Numbered from the stretch's first letter, positions 25,888 to 39,318 are shown. The stretch: DNA of 64,000 bases from Anarhynchus alexandrinus (GCA_008711295.1 VUYV01000124.1:2591429-2655428), one strand, 5' to 3'. The notes: generated by a model from the sequence alone, not told the origin. Program-made: numbers and translations.

Positions 25888-28800
25888 GACCTGCTTCCAC
25901 CCCAGGCAGAGGACAGGGGTTGGCAGTGCAGGGGAGGTGCTTTCACTTGCTGGCAGGTAAACACCTGGGCAGACAGATTGAGCATCCCGGCATCACCACG
26001 TTGGTGCCTGTTCCAGGTCAAACGGCATTAACAACTGCCCACTGCTGTGTAACAGGATTTAGGGGGTTTCTGGGGTTTTTTTTTTGCTTCCAGTTCAGTT
26101 AATACAGACAAACTTTTGGGACTAAAGAAAGTGCCTTGTCTATCTTCAAATTCATGGCCTACACCCAAGAAAAGTGTCTCCCAGGAAAACAATTTGCACT
26201 GAGAAATCAGTATTGCCTCTCCTCTGCCTCAGTGCAGGCACTGATTAGGAAATACGAAATATGCAACAAGCCTGTCTCTGAAGTGATACTTAGCAGCTCT
26301 ACAAGCACTCCCAGCATAAAGCTATAAATGCATACTTCAAAAATATATCAGGAAAAGCAAATTACTCAGAATGTACTTAATCTGAGCTTTGGCTGAAGGT
26401 TTGATACAGTCTTATTTTACCAGAATTAGCCAACACATCTCCAACTTAAAAGAAATACATTTTGACTTTAAGCTCCACAACATTTCATTCTCCATCCCTC
26501 AGATCACCTACAAACCAACAGAGACTTTGCTTTTCATAATTTCTCCGTATTGGTTTTTGCCATACCACCACATTTCTGTGCTGCAGCCAGACCAGCACAA
26601 CTTGCGAGCAGACCAGCTGAGCTACGGTGATGAATGACCCCCCAGAGACTACGCTGTGAGACATCTCTCCTCAGCCTGAATATTGAGCAGTGAATTTCCC
26701 CTCATGGCCTTTCCTCCATGTTCCCATGTCTCCTTCCCCTGGCAGGTCCAGACTTTGTCCTAGCTTGGAGCTTGTGTAGGGAAGCCAGTAGCCCTCAGCA
26801 CCCAGAGCTTCAGCTCTTCTTTCTTGGGGCAGACTGCTCACTCTCACTCCAGAGCTCCTCTTTCTTTGCCCTCTGCTGTAACCTCCTGTGAAGGCAGCTT
26901 TTGCTCCAGCCTCTCTACAAGGAAAATAAGTTACTCAGATTCTGTATCTAAGAACACTTTGGAAAACTCCAGTGTTGCCAAGACACTGGCAGGGGGCTGA
27001 AAGAAGCCAAATATTTTGCTGAATGCTCTCTTGCAGAACAGAAATATGTACAAAGCCAGACTCAGTATATCATCAAATTCATCAGATATGATAACCAATA
27101 TCCACTGCAGAAGTGTTTGTGAGAAAGCACGAGAAAGCTGGAGACCTGTAGTCCAGCTGGCAGAGGGAATCCCCATGAAGAATTCCCCACAATCTGAACT
27201 ACTTATCCAGTTGCCTGTTTATTTAATTGTAAGCAACATCCTTTTTAGCCACCCCAGGGTTTTTTTTCCCCACAGTTATGGAGATTTTTTAATAATGTTA
27301 CCTTAGTTTGGAAGAAGGGTAGCTTTCTCCTTTTGTCATATCAAGCTCCCTTCTCACGTGAAAGGGAAATGTCAGGCAGACAAGTTCATTTTCAGTCACG
27401 TCTGCTTCCAGAGCAGAGCTCTTCCCCTGATAACCAGTGGGACGGATCTGAAGACACAGCTCAGAAGGCATGTGGGTCTAGGCTCAGTCAACAAGCTGAT
27501 AGGCTTGAAAAAGGGCAGCTGATGTCGGGAAAAAGCAGTGAGAAGAAAAGCAACATGAACTGCATGATAATTCATGGATACGATCAGGAATTCTGATGTA
27601 AACTGTTCGTATTTTTGTAGGTAAATCCATTACTCAATCCACAGCCACAATGAGCTTGTATGCAAGGGTTTCTGCAGCCCGAGAGGGCAGCAGATCTTCC
27701 TACCTGTACCACAACTTGATCAGCACCTTTGCAAAGGTCACAGTGCCCAGCAGCCCGGCCCCTTCACCACCACCTTGCTGGGCTCTGATCCCATGCAGGG
27801 TACCACAGACAGCAGTGGAGCTGGCCAGAGAAGAAGTACATCCATGTATGACTTCTAAACTTCCCAGAGTCCCTCCTTGCACTGATTCCTCAGCACGCCT
27901 GAGAACGTCTGCACTTATTGGAGACCCTACAAGAAAGGGTAATTTGTCACCACAGGAACATATTTCATATGCAATATCAGTTTAGAGTGGTGTGAGGATT
28001 CTGTACAAATTCGAGCTAGACCTATGGTCTTAAGTTTAACACAACTGACTGGGGAGACACATCCTCACTTTCTTCAGCTGTTCCATTTTCACTGTCTGCA
28101 AATTATTGACCTTCCATTAGCCCCATCTCCTCCGCTCTTGAACTAAATCAACTCAGCATAGCCTTCCTTGGTTCTATGGCAGCTAGCGGCTGTAAAGCAA
28201 GATCTTGCACAAAAAATGTAGGAAGTCGTGAAAAATCAGTATTTTAGCTCAGTCCTCAGCTGGCAAACATCAGCAGAGCTGATGCTGGTGGCATGGTACC
28301 AGGTCCTTCAGCTAGGACCAAGGTCCCGGAACAAACCAGCACAGTCCTGCTATCCAGACATCTCTGAACCAAAGTGCCTTAGGGCTTCAGCCCTGTCATG
28401 ATGAGATGGCCCCAAGGAACCTTAAATAAGGTAGAACCTTAAATATAGTGCAAGTGAAGATCCAGTGATCCAACCATAAGTACAAATGAAGAATATTTGT
28501 TGGGTCCTCTAGCTGGTGAAGTATTACAGCCTTTCTGAGACACCAGTCTTTGTATCAGTTAAGGTCCAGTTAGCTCATACTGTAGGATACACAGAGCTTG
28601 CCTGCTGACAGTCCTTCATTGCCTGCCGTTGTCCCTAGGTCAGGTGTCTGGGGAGCTGATCTCCTCCTTGGGTCCTGCAGCCCTCTCCCTTCCAGTGGGT
28701 AAATTACCAGCTGTCCAACTGGTTAGATTTCTAGCACATTACTCTTCCTCAATGAAAAACAAAATTGGAAAGATGAGCAAATGCCTCTCAAAATAAGGAC

Positions 28801-30879
28801 TCCGTACAAATTATGGGGAAACCAAAACCAAACAAACAAAAAACCCAACCAAACAAACAAAAGAAGGGCTTTAAAAGCATGAGCAGCAGTTGACCAAACA
28901 CAGGCACCGCTGCATGGAACTCAGGACTCCAAGAAACAGTGATATTGCAGAAAATGCAACACCCTTTCCCGAAAACTGCAGAAAGCCAATATCTTAGAAT
29001 TTGTCTGGAGCACCGAGGCTAACTCAGCCTTCTGAAAAACATCACATTCACCTTGGTGAGAACAGCCATTACAGAATTAACTTATTTCTGATGGCTTTTA
29101 AAAGAACCACCAGGCACAGTTCATAGGAAGAAAGTCCTTTCAGCATCAGCTTTCCCCAGGGTAACTGTGCTCCGAGAGGGCAGATATCTTGGTGGGGGGG
29201 AGGCGGGAACAGTTAACGAAGGACAGACCGGGGGAAGAAATAGTAGTAGCACTGATCATCATTTTTGGAAACAGCAGTCAGTCAAGCAGGCTGCAATGCA
29301 GCAACTGTCATTTGTCCCTGCTGAAGGCATGTAAGATAAGTGAGGTGCTGCACCCTCTGGAGTCCCAGAGAGAATCAAGATGAATGGTTTCAGCTGGGTG
29401 TCCAGCTGTTGGGAAGTTTGTTAGGCAGGGAGGGTCCCATCTCAAGAGCTGTAGAATTGGACTCCCCCAGGTGTATACTGGATAAAGCCTGTGTCATTAT
29501 TTCTTGCTTCTTACGAATCTAGATATCGCTGGGTTTAACAGCAAACAAATTTTGCTTTTCTACCAACAATTTAGCTGAGCATACAAGCATTGCCAGGTCA
29601 CGTTAGTACTTATGGAGTACCTTTCCCACGTAGCCATGGCTTTAATTTACCAGAAAAATCATCTATAATTGCCACAATCAGAACCAAAGGCAAAACTTTC
29701 ACTGCCCGAGCACAGTAATTCCCTGTGTGACCTCAGCCCCAGAAGACCCCTTGAAGGCAGCAGTAACCACCACCAGAATTTTCTCAAAAGGATGCTGAAC
29801 TAGTCTGTCACATATGTGTACGTTACCGAGCAAAATAAGAAGCTAAGTTTCCAACAGCAATTAACTAAGTTCAACTCTGAATTTGAGGTGAGATCTCGAC
29901 TGGATATACTGGCCTTCATGGTTTCTGTGCTGATATTTTATGCCCTCTCCTCACCACCTACTTCATCTCTCCAAGCCGAAACAGCCTAGCAAGAGGCTGG
30001 TCCACCCTGCCAAACCAGTACCAGTGGCAATACCCTTTTTCTTCACCAGACCAGCAAGAATCCAGCCTCACCTTAGAGCTTGCAGGTGTGTTTGCAGTTA
30101 GAATAACTTTTATTACTTTTATATTCTGTGAGGCCCGAGCCTTTGGACTGCGGCGGTCTAAGGAGTACAAAGCTGGGAATCTCAGCAGGCGTCTGCACAG
30201 CACTCCTGCCATGCTGCCCAAGCCACGAGACAGGCAGGGAAAGGGTTCCCAGCAAAGGATAAAGAGCATAGCGGAGTTGAGCAGAGGCACTAGTATTCAC
30301 GGTAGTCCTCGTCAAGTTCTGTCCTTCCCCTCGCATCATTCTCCCAACTGGGGAAAAAAGATCAGTAACCTCATCTGCTCTCTGCACTTAAATCTGCCGT
30401 TTGGATGCAGAGGGCCAGGCTGGCACAGGGAATACAATTTAAGAGCACCTAGCCTCATGCTTGGTAAATTCGGCCCATTATACAACCCCCTGTCTGTATG
30501 TATCACCTTACATATAGAGTACATATTGAGGAAGGGGGACTCTTGCACGCTGAATAACATCCATATGTTACCCAGGAGATATTTCCTGTTCTCGATGTTG
30601 CTGTGTCATTAATTTTCCTACTTGTTTTGACTGTTTATCTCTCGAGCTGAAGTGTCTAGGACCATGAAAGCCACAGCCAAGAAGTAGTCAGTAATATAAA
30701 CATCATCAGTATTTATGATGGACACCCAGAGAAAAATATTCCACGATGCAATGCCTTGTTTTCCACATAGCTCGGTTAGGGCTAGGATGCCTCGGAGTTC
30801 TATTCTGCTTCGGCTCCCTTCCATTTTCCTCCAAGCAGCGAGGGCACCTCGGAGCAATGAGGATTTTCTGGCCTTTTAA
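25888..30879. other. intergenic, no recognised gene
   Basis: Non-coding DNA. A CAAAC/AAAC low-complexity run lies at about 28812-28862 and a G-run at about 29191-29200. A weak CTCF-like core (GCACCCTCTGG, about 29350) is present but matches poorly. No gene or transposon was recognised. Confidence 0.45.
28812..28862. repeat. (AAAC)n low-complexity run
   Basis: About 50 bp consisting almost only of A and C in AAAC, AACC and AAAAC steps. This is a degenerate simple repeat. Confidence 0.75.
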
Positions 30880-30949
30880 CAATCCCCTTGTCCGCCAGAC
30901 TTCCTCCTTTCATAGCCCCCATGCGCTCCCTCCCCTCTCCCCCGGGGCT

Positions 30950-31350
30950 AGTTAATATGTGCCAAATCCTGACACCCTGAATGGTTTCCCAACGCCGACA
31001 CTAATCACGTTTTCGGGAGCAGGTCAGCAGTGAAGGAGCTGAAATTCGTGTGAAAAAGTCCCCGGGATGGCCCCGGTGCCTCACACCTGCGTGCCCTATT
31101 CATCTGCACTGTTTACACATTGTCATCCACAATTAATTCTTTCCAGGGACGCTCCACTGCCTGCCCTCCCGTTGCACAGGGACCCCATTCTGAGCTGTTG
31201 TGTCTGTTAAATTGAGCATGGGGTGCTGTGATTAAATTAAGTTTTGTGGCTCTCTCTCCCTCCTCCCTCCCCTTCTCTTTTCTCTCCGTTAATAACGATG
31301 CCTGATGGAATATTGCTGGCACTGGAGTAAAGAGGTAATTACAGGCACTA
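30950..31350. promoter_or_regulatory. candidate conserved non-coding element
   Basis: High-complexity sequence with a compact motif cluster: a forkhead-type TGTTTAC at 31110-31116, a SOX-type CATTGTC at 31118-31124, AATTAATT at 31131-31138 and ATTAAATTAA at 31231-31240. A T/C-rich run follows at about 31250-31290. No gene or repeat explains the block. The function is inferred from motif clustering only. Confidence 0.25.
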
Positions 31351-34059
31351 AAAGTAGGAGAAGAAAAGTTTCTATGTGGAAATGTGAATGGGGACATCTT
31401 TTCTGGCTAGCCGACGTTGCCCTCAGCGCGAGGTGGGAACCGCAGCCCCGTGTGATGTCTGGGGTAAGAGGAGGGCACGGGGCTGCACACGAAGGTCTCC
31501 CATAGACACAGCAAACCAGCAAAATTCGGATGCGCGAGAGCCTGTACCCACTGGTCTGAATATGGGTTTTCTTCAGCAAAGTGGCGTTCCCACCTTCTGC
31601 TACAGCTGTGTTTGTGCATATACGTGGTGTGCACCAGCCAGACTGCTCTTCTCCCAACATACCATACCCAAACACACCGCGAGAAATTCCCTGGGCTAAC
31701 AGGCCAGCAAGTCACATCCCCACACTGACACGCTCCTGCACTGCGGAGTAAAACATGGAATTAGAACTGCTCGCTGGAGATGAGGAAGAAAACAGGAGAA
31801 GAAGACAGGAATTTGACCAGCTCTTGCAAAACCTCCATGAGGCAGCAGCATTTTTGCAAAGTGTTTTGCTCATGCGTGAAGTGGACAACTGGTTTTTATT
31901 AGGGGGATGCCTGCAAAGTCAAAGAGCCATTTTTGCGGGGAACAGAAACGTGCAGCTCTCCGGGCAAGCAGAGTCGGGTGGATTTGGCTTTATGCCTTCG
32001 CTCGGCTGCTCTCAGGACTCACTACCGCAACCGGGCTGCAGCCCTCCGGCACAGCGCACAAAGTATCCCCACGGCAAGAAGGGCAGAGCTCGGAGCCTTC
32101 CAGCCAACAGCCTGGATTAGAGCTATGACCAAGCTAAAGAGCAGCCTCCATTTACTGTTTGCTCATGTCAGACAAAACCAAACCAAAATGAACCAAACCA
32201 AACTGGGAATCACCTTAAGTTCTGAGGCCACGATATCCAAGACACACATTAAACATAAAATCCATTGGCTACAAACACAGTCTTTTAAGGCTTGGAGAAT
32301 AGCAGCCTCTCTGATTTTTATCCTACGCAAGAAAATCACCCCTGCGAGAGAAAAATCTTCATGTTGGCAATTAAAAAACCAGCCTCCTCATAAATACTGC
32401 TGTAAAATATTGTTGCATGCACACACGAAACGTGCTGGAAAGCACATGCTACATCCCCCTCTAGTGCTGAACTACTACAGAATAACAACCTTATCCTGCT
32501 ACTGCTTTCTTCAGCCAGAGCGTAGACTTTTCTGCAGCAATCCACGATTAAGCCCCATAAACAAACCAGGAAGGTGGCTGCCACACGTGAAGGCATCTTT
32601 ACAGGATGACTGCTCTACAGCAGATGGATTCACGGGGACCGAGAAGCCTGAGAGTCCTTAAAATGAGTCAGGTTTTAATACCTCCTAAATATCAATGTGA
32701 ATCCAGGGCAAATCTGTTTTGTTTTGCAAGTCTCCTTATTCATTCTGTGCTTCCACTTAAAAACTAGGGAACTGTGCACATCGTACACCTGATCGATGCC
32801 CATCCCGTGGGCACAGGTCTCTAGTGCTTCACACAGAGCAGTACCCAGGGAAAGCAGCCTCTCCTAGAGCACCAGCTGTAATTATTACCCTCCCAATCAT
32901 CTTCCATCACAGCAGTCATGGTCCTGCAGGCCTTACTCAGGGAAGGACCCTGCCTGAGTCAGGCAGGGAGCACCAGCTCTCAGCAGCTGCCTGTATCCTA
33001 TTGCATCAGCCCATCTCACCCCCAGCACCTACAAGGACAGTCAGGCTTGACACCGAGGTCATATCAGCCTTACAGGTCTCCAGCTCACACCAAAGCCATT
33101 CAGACTGCAAGTCCCATTTCTCAAGCACGCAGGGCAGCGCATTGCATGTCCCAGTCTCTCCTGTGCTCGGTGAAGCAGAGCTCTTCAGGTGCACTTACCT
33201 TGGATCCCACTTTGGGATAGTCTCAGCTTGTCAGCAGGAGAGTAAGGAAGCCGGAGAGAGGCCGGGCATTGGGGAAAGGGCACGGCAAGTGCTGGCTGAT
33301 TTTCTGCACTCACAGTTTACAGCACCTGAAGAAGGTCCTGGGGACTGGAGGGAGCAGAGGCAGGCTGGAGTCAGCAGGTCACCTGGGTCAGGCTGGGCAG
33401 AGGTCAGGATCGACAACCAGCGTGGGCAGCAGACACGGGTCTGGCTGGCATCCTCAACCAGATGTGGGAGCAAAGCAGCAGGCACAGCAGCAGCACTGTG
33501 CTCCTGCTTCCATAGTTCCTCACCCAGGCAACACAGCCTGCTCGTACAGTCCTTCCAACCTGGTACTACAGGCACAGAGCACACAAATTCTGGCAACAGC
33601 CTCCATGGCCTCCTGACAAAAACCACTATCACTCAGCAGCAGAGCAGCTGAGCCAGAAGCCTCCCCATACCAGGCAGCCATGCCGCACCACCATGCTGCA
33701 AGCACTCTCCCAGGCCTCATTGCTTTATCCAACCTCAAGGAGAACCAAGCCTGACCCTTCTTTCCAGGTGGGTAAAATCTGCCAAAGTGCAGCTGAAGGT
33801 AGGTCTTTGTAATGGGGGCATTTGAGCAACCTCAGTGGCAGGCAGGTGTTGGGAGCAGCCCTGCCTGCAAAAACTTGAAGCAAAAGCTCATATTTAAATT
33901 ATTTTCCTGCAGCAGAACTACTAGTACTCTTGGTAAAATAATTATCACAAAACCTGCAAGCTGCCTACCACCCTTTCCTCCCACTGAAACCAGTGAGAGT
34001 GGAGGACATTCAGAAATTACGCCGCTTGCCCGGTTAATAAATAATTTACAGAAGGATGC
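31351..34059. other. intergenic, no recognised gene
   Basis: This includes the longest unexplained open frame of the window (plus strand 32824-33651, 275 codons) and another of 242 codons (31933-32661). Both have low-complexity Ser/Gln/Pro-rich translations without recognisable domains, and several overlapping frames are open at the same time. I regard them as chance frames. Confidence 0.45.
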
Positions 34060-34345
34060 ACGGTTTTGAAGTGCTCTATAAACGTATATTAATCAATCAT
34101 TAAATAATTAAGATAATTCTCTGTTCTTTCTCTCTAGCACTCCCAAGTTGATAGACGTTCCTATAGCAACAGAGGAGCGGGACTGATGGCAGGGGGAATG
34201 CAGGGCTCGGGGAGGCGATGCTAGCGCGGGACCTTTGCTCTCCAGCCCTCCAAAAGTCACGCAGGGCAAGCGGAAGGGGGCTGCGAGAGGTGACATGCAG
34301 GAAGGAGGCTTTCAATTTTAATGGAGATTCTTACGATGACAGTCT
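34060..34345. promoter_or_regulatory. candidate conserved non-coding element with homeodomain cluster and X-box-like site
   Basis: A dense AT-rich run (34085-34118) packs several ATTA/TAAT cores. It is followed at 34157-34170 by GTTCCTATAGCAAC, which resembles the palindromic RFX X-box at 11 of 14 positions. The region is complex and carries no credible coding frame. Regulatory function is inferred. Confidence 0.25.
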
Positions 34346-37300
34346 ATGCAAATAGGTACATGAAAGAGGAGAGGAAACAGACTGGGGGAAGGGGGAGAGA
34401 AATTAACCCTGGTTCGGATTTCAAAGCAAAGCCAGGAATAATTTTTGGAGCTAAGAATAGTTGCAATGCACCTTGTTCTCCTCGGGCTCAAGCCCTGCAT
34501 AATCCTTAGGCTCGGGGTCTGAAATGAGAGCGGAGGGGGAGGGAGGTCAGCCTGCACAGTCCAGGAAACGCGGCTGTCCAGGCTGCGGCTCCATCACCTT
34601 TATGGTTCCTTTGTGTCACCAAAAGCGACCATTTAACAAAGGACCCGGCCCTCTGCTTTCGAAGGGCCCTTGCAGTTGTTTTGCAAATGAGATTGCTTGA
34701 TTGGTGAGCAAAATCGGAGATCTTTTGAAGCTGTTGCCCAGGAAAGGGGGAGGGAGACGGGTTCAATTATCCCCTGCAGTAAGTAGCAGGATCTGCCTGG
34801 TCCTATTGAGAGCTGTTGAGAATGAACCAAAGCAACTTTTGGATGGACCTTTAGGTAAAATTCTTCAGAAATCCCAGGAAGACCCTTCAGCCACTTCTAT
34901 AAAAAGACGAGGGTCAGCTGATATCCTAGGAGAAACTCCTGTTCCTATCACATCCCCCGCGGGGACAGCCGAGCCAGAGGCTGCCCCAGCTTCAGCCAGC
35001 CCCCGGACAGGCGAGCGGGGGTCTTGAGCTTGTTGGAGAATCTGCTCCAGTGACAGTAAAGGACAGCTTCACCGCTAAGTCCAGGGGACCCAGTCTGCAC
35101 CCCTCAGGGAGCTTATTGGTGTAGATCATGTCAACACCTATGCAGGCACTCACTGGGAGATCGCCGCCTTTTTTTCATCAGAAAACAGCTTCTGCAACAC
35201 AAGAAGTGCCTGTGGGAAGAACAGGGATGCTGCTGACAAGAAATGACGTTTTGTTGGAGGTGAACCGGAACGGAGCGCTTTGCTTCAACTGCCCTCAAAT
35301 TTTCTCATTTCAGTCGAGTTCAGCGTCGAAACGAACTTTCCCGAAAAGGCCTCTCTTCTTTCCTGTGCGTGGGGCTTGCGGCTGAGCTGCATTTACTGAG
35401 AACAACGTGGACCTTGCCCAAGCTTTATGGGAGCTGGGCAGAGCTCCCAGGGAGCACAGCCCAGAGGAGAGAATGGGACCCAAACCCAAGGAAAGGCGCT
35501 GCCTACTTTAATGTTAAGCAGACTTGAAACGAAACGTTTCATGTCAGTTCAACAAATTGAAACAAAACATTCCTACCTCAGAAACGTCAAAATGCTTCAC
35601 TTTGATCCAAAAAATGTCAAAACAGAACACGGAGACATTTCTGAACATGACTGTTTTAATTCCAGGAAACAATTTTTTCCTATTTTTTTGCCCCAGTTTG
35701 TTCTGTTCTGGAAAACAGAAGCAGAAATGCAAAATTTCCCATAGCTCTACTTAGAACCATTTACCACAGGAGGGACCCATATTGCCTATACACGCATGTG
35801 TGCGGGAGCACTCTTGCTCACACACCCCATACATCCACTGTGCCTTCCTGTGGCACCCCCAGGCCACTCTCTGGACTGGTTTCACCACCCATATAGCTGC
35901 CAGGCCTCCAGCCCCACAACTGGAGGACAACTGCAGGAGGTCCCAAGTCTCTGGGCATAACCAGTACAAGTCTGCTGTCAAACACAAGCAGTGGCTGTCC
36001 ACAAGGTACTCTAAAAACAGGGTGTTTAGGGCTGGCGCAGCCATCACAACCATCACTGCAGGGTTCACACACAACTCGGCTCCCTTTTGAGTACTCCCAC
36101 TCTCAACCAGGGCAGACACAGGGTTTGTTCTGACCCATTTCAGACCTCATAGTTTGGTGCTGATGTGAGTAGCGAGGAACTGGTTTGAATAATCCCCTGC
36201 TTTGGGGAGCAATGCTAAAAGCCAGCGCACTTATTGAAAGAGAATAGGGAAGGGTGTGGGAATTTCACAACTTTAGTATAATTTTACCAGTGATCTTATT
36301 TTATATTGCTGAGGGTTATGGATCCTGTCCCCTGAGCGTGGTTAAGAGCAGCTAATATAGAGAAAGGTGACACACTCCCCATCACGTGCTGCATGCCCAG
36401 GGTGGATCCACAGGTCTGTTTTCGCCTTGGTAGGTGTAATCCTAACACTGCATCTAGTTACAGTTCGACGAATCTGTGTGGACATGACTTACAGCATTCT
36501 TGCCCTCCAGCTGAAGGTTGCAAACGGGGCTGTCTGTGTCACTGGTCCCTTGGAGAAAGTGCTCCCCTCCTCTGTGCCAGGTGACAGCCAAACCAGGGAA
36601 TAAACTCTTCTCTTGTGTGCTCCCTGGCCAAACGTTTTTAGCTATTCTGTGTTCCCCATATGCTTGGGATAGCCCTCTTCTTCCCCAAAGCTAAAAGACA
36701 TCCTAAATCGTCTTTGTGCATTTATTTTTCACAGTCTTTCGGAGTTGATTTCCTCTCCATCATACACCTCCAAACAGGGTCCCTTGATGCCAGGTTCTAT
36801 CTTGTTTCTACAGGGTGAGGTGTCCACAGGTGGGTATGCTATGGCTCTCTTGCACTGGTGGGATAGTTGATGTGACCAGACTAGCCACCTACACCTTAGC
36901 CCTCTGGACCAGACTGGCCAGGACTGGGGCTCCACACTCCTCTCCTGCCAGACTCTCAGCACCCATTGCCCAAGTTGCTTTGCTGCACATCAGTCCTTCC
37001 CCGGTGCCTTCATCTGGGGGAACTTTTCCATATCTTTGTCTCTTCCTTACTTGGGGGAAAAGCTTCTTTAAAAAATTTCCCAGTACGCATTACTGCAAAA
37101 GCAGCAACTCTCATCAGCCCTGGACATACACTGTTGCACCAGGAGATATATTTCTCTCATTTTGTATAAATAACCCCTAATAATAATTCATTCTGCTAAT
37201 TGTCTGATTTTCTCCAGCTCTTCCAAACTCATCCACCCTCTAAGCATGTAAAAATAAACTGCAGGAACAATTCATATTGCATCTACAGCAAAACAAACTC

Positions 37301-37879
37301 TCTTGGGTTCCACTGTTACCCAGACAGTACCCTCCGGACTCGTTCCCTGTGGGTTGGCAGTATCTCAGCACTTGCAGGCTCTCTCAGAGGCTTGGATCTG
37401 ATGCAAAATCAGTCTTCTTGCTGAGACCTTGCAGTGTCTTCACAAGGCTGATGCGAAAGCCTAAAAGAACATCCAGAAGGCCTTATCCATCACCGGGCTG
37501 TCCTGGGCTGCGAGAGGAGAGTGGATCTGAGATGGGCTGGCTTCCAGGTGATGATTGTTCCCACCTCCTAGGAACAGCTTGCAGCAGCCTTGCCAATTGC
37601 CGGGATGCGTCCCTAAATATAGGAAGGTTTTAGGCTTTAAAACGTGATGCAGATGATTATGAGATCTTCCTTTTAGGGAAAAAAGCATAGTGACATTTCG
37701 TGGAAGCAGTATATCACCTTTGAGAACCAAGGCATACATTGTTTTAAAAATAAGAGATAAAAAGATAAAATAAAGAATAACCACAGGAACAGAGGATATC
37801 GGCATGTAGGTTATGTTCCAAAAGTCTCCCCAGTGAAGCTTCAGATGCGCTCTGTTGCCATCACCCCCCCTTGAAGATT
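34346..37879. other. intergenic, no recognised gene
   Basis: Non-coding DNA. An unusual GAAAC/GTTTC-rich patch at 35519-35735 is listed separately. An octamer-like TTGCAAATGAGA lies near 34681. No gene was recognised. Confidence 0.45.
35519..35735. repeat. GAAAC/GTTTC-rich compositional repeat
   Basis: About 215 bp in which GAAAC, AAAACA, GTTTC and AAATGTC words recur at irregular spacing, including the palindrome GAAACGTTTC at 35531-35540. This could be a decayed repeat family or a compositional patch. I cannot name a family. Confidence 0.3.
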
Positions 37880-38350
37880 ATTTCAAGGCTGCACTAATAT
37901 GTGTATCATGAGTGTGGCTGTTACCATGGACACATATCTAATCAAATGGGGCCTAATTATGTATATTACCCAATTTGGCACTTTGAGAGCACTTCAGTAA
38001 TGATTCTTCTGCTTGTCTGACAAATAACATGATTATTCAGTAAGCTGCATATATTTTAATGTTGTATTTTTGTTCTTTGATAAGAAACTGTCTAGCTAAC
38101 CAAAAGCACTTTTCACTTGCAAAGGCAAAGCTAATACTAGCAACCAGATTCAATTAATTATGTTTAATAAGCTAATAAATATATTTAGGACTCTCTGTGC
38201 TGTGCTCAGTCACCTTTAGAAAACACTTCATCATTAGTCACCAAAAATGAAATGGTCTCTTTTTTTCAAGGATAAGAGCCCTTTAAAAACTTCAGTTTAA
38301 GATTATAAATTACAATGCAATTTGCTTTAAAAATAGATTTTAAAATTGAA
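37880..38350. promoter_or_regulatory. candidate conserved non-coding element (strongest of the interval)
   Basis: About 470 bp of AT-rich but non-repetitive sequence with many developmental motifs: CTAATTA at 37953-37959, a TCF/LEF-type CTTTGAT at 38075-38081 running into a GATAAG, CAATTAATTATG at 38151-38162, and repeated TAAT cores. There is no credible open frame and no retroposon. It lies roughly mid-way between SMOC1 and SLC10A1. The enhancer role is an inference from composition and motifs. Confidence 0.3.
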
Positions 38351-39318
38351 GCTTGTCTTTATCTTTAAGACTGAAAACAGATCCTTTGTGCATATGTCTC
38401 AGATTTATGGGAGAAGCAAGGAATTTTTCAGGAACATGTCAGAAATAAGTTGGTGATGCTCATTCTTATGCCCTCACTATATGAAAAAAAAGTGTAGAAG
38501 ATGATTGATGCTTCTCCCACCCTGCTACAATGCTCCCTGGCACAAGCAGAAAACAAGGCTTTTCCTGTGAGACCCATGGAAAGAAGGAGATTGCCAGCAG
38601 AAGGACAGTGGGATGGGTAGTGACAGAGGCTGCAGAGCTGAGCCGTGCTTTAAGTCATCTGTGACAATATGCTGGGAGAGAAGATGGGAGTTTGTCAGGC
38701 TTGGGTCCGCAGGTCAAGCTTTTGGGGAGATGAGCGATCCTACCTGTGCAGGTACCGCTGCATACGGCATCACACTTTCATCTCTGTCTTACTGCTGACT
38801 CTTTACTTGCATAATTTTCTCCAAAGTATATTCAGGGAAAGGACATGGAAAGGCCCCACTGGAATTTGTCCCCACCCCCCGTTGGTTTACCTTCCATCCC
38901 CATCACACCCACACAGCTGCCAGGAGAAGGACGTGTGGTCAGGAGAACCTGCCAGTCGAGCAGCCTCTTCCTTCCGCTCTTCCATGCACTGAATGGATAA
39001 TGCGAGGAGAAAGAGAACTTGTAAATCACCAGGTGACCAGAAGCACACCACCCTCTGTGCTTTTCTTCCTATGACAAAGTTTCCTCAAGTCTGCAAGAGA
39101 CAAATATGTGCAGTGTGGAGTTAAGATGTTGGGTACAGGAATGAAGCAAACTGTCGAGCTGCAGGGGAACTGGTGTAACAAAATAGCAAACCACCAAAAC
39201 CCCGAGGTGTCTAGTTAAGGATAACAGTAGAAAAGCATGATCTACCAGAGTCAGCAATGACTAGGTAAGATCGTGGCAAGAGGACTGAGGAAGTACCCAA
39301 TGGGATGATCCATGTGAT

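Noticed and set aside
29347..29362. Second CTCF-like site (GCACCCTCTGGAG)
   Set aside because: It departs from the core consensus at important positions; the site at 49242-49257 is much better.
35525..35540. Interferon-stimulated response element (GAAACGAAAC)
   Set aside because: The two GAAA cores are separated by one base, not the two required by the ISRE consensus, and the surrounding patch is generally rich in GAAAC words.
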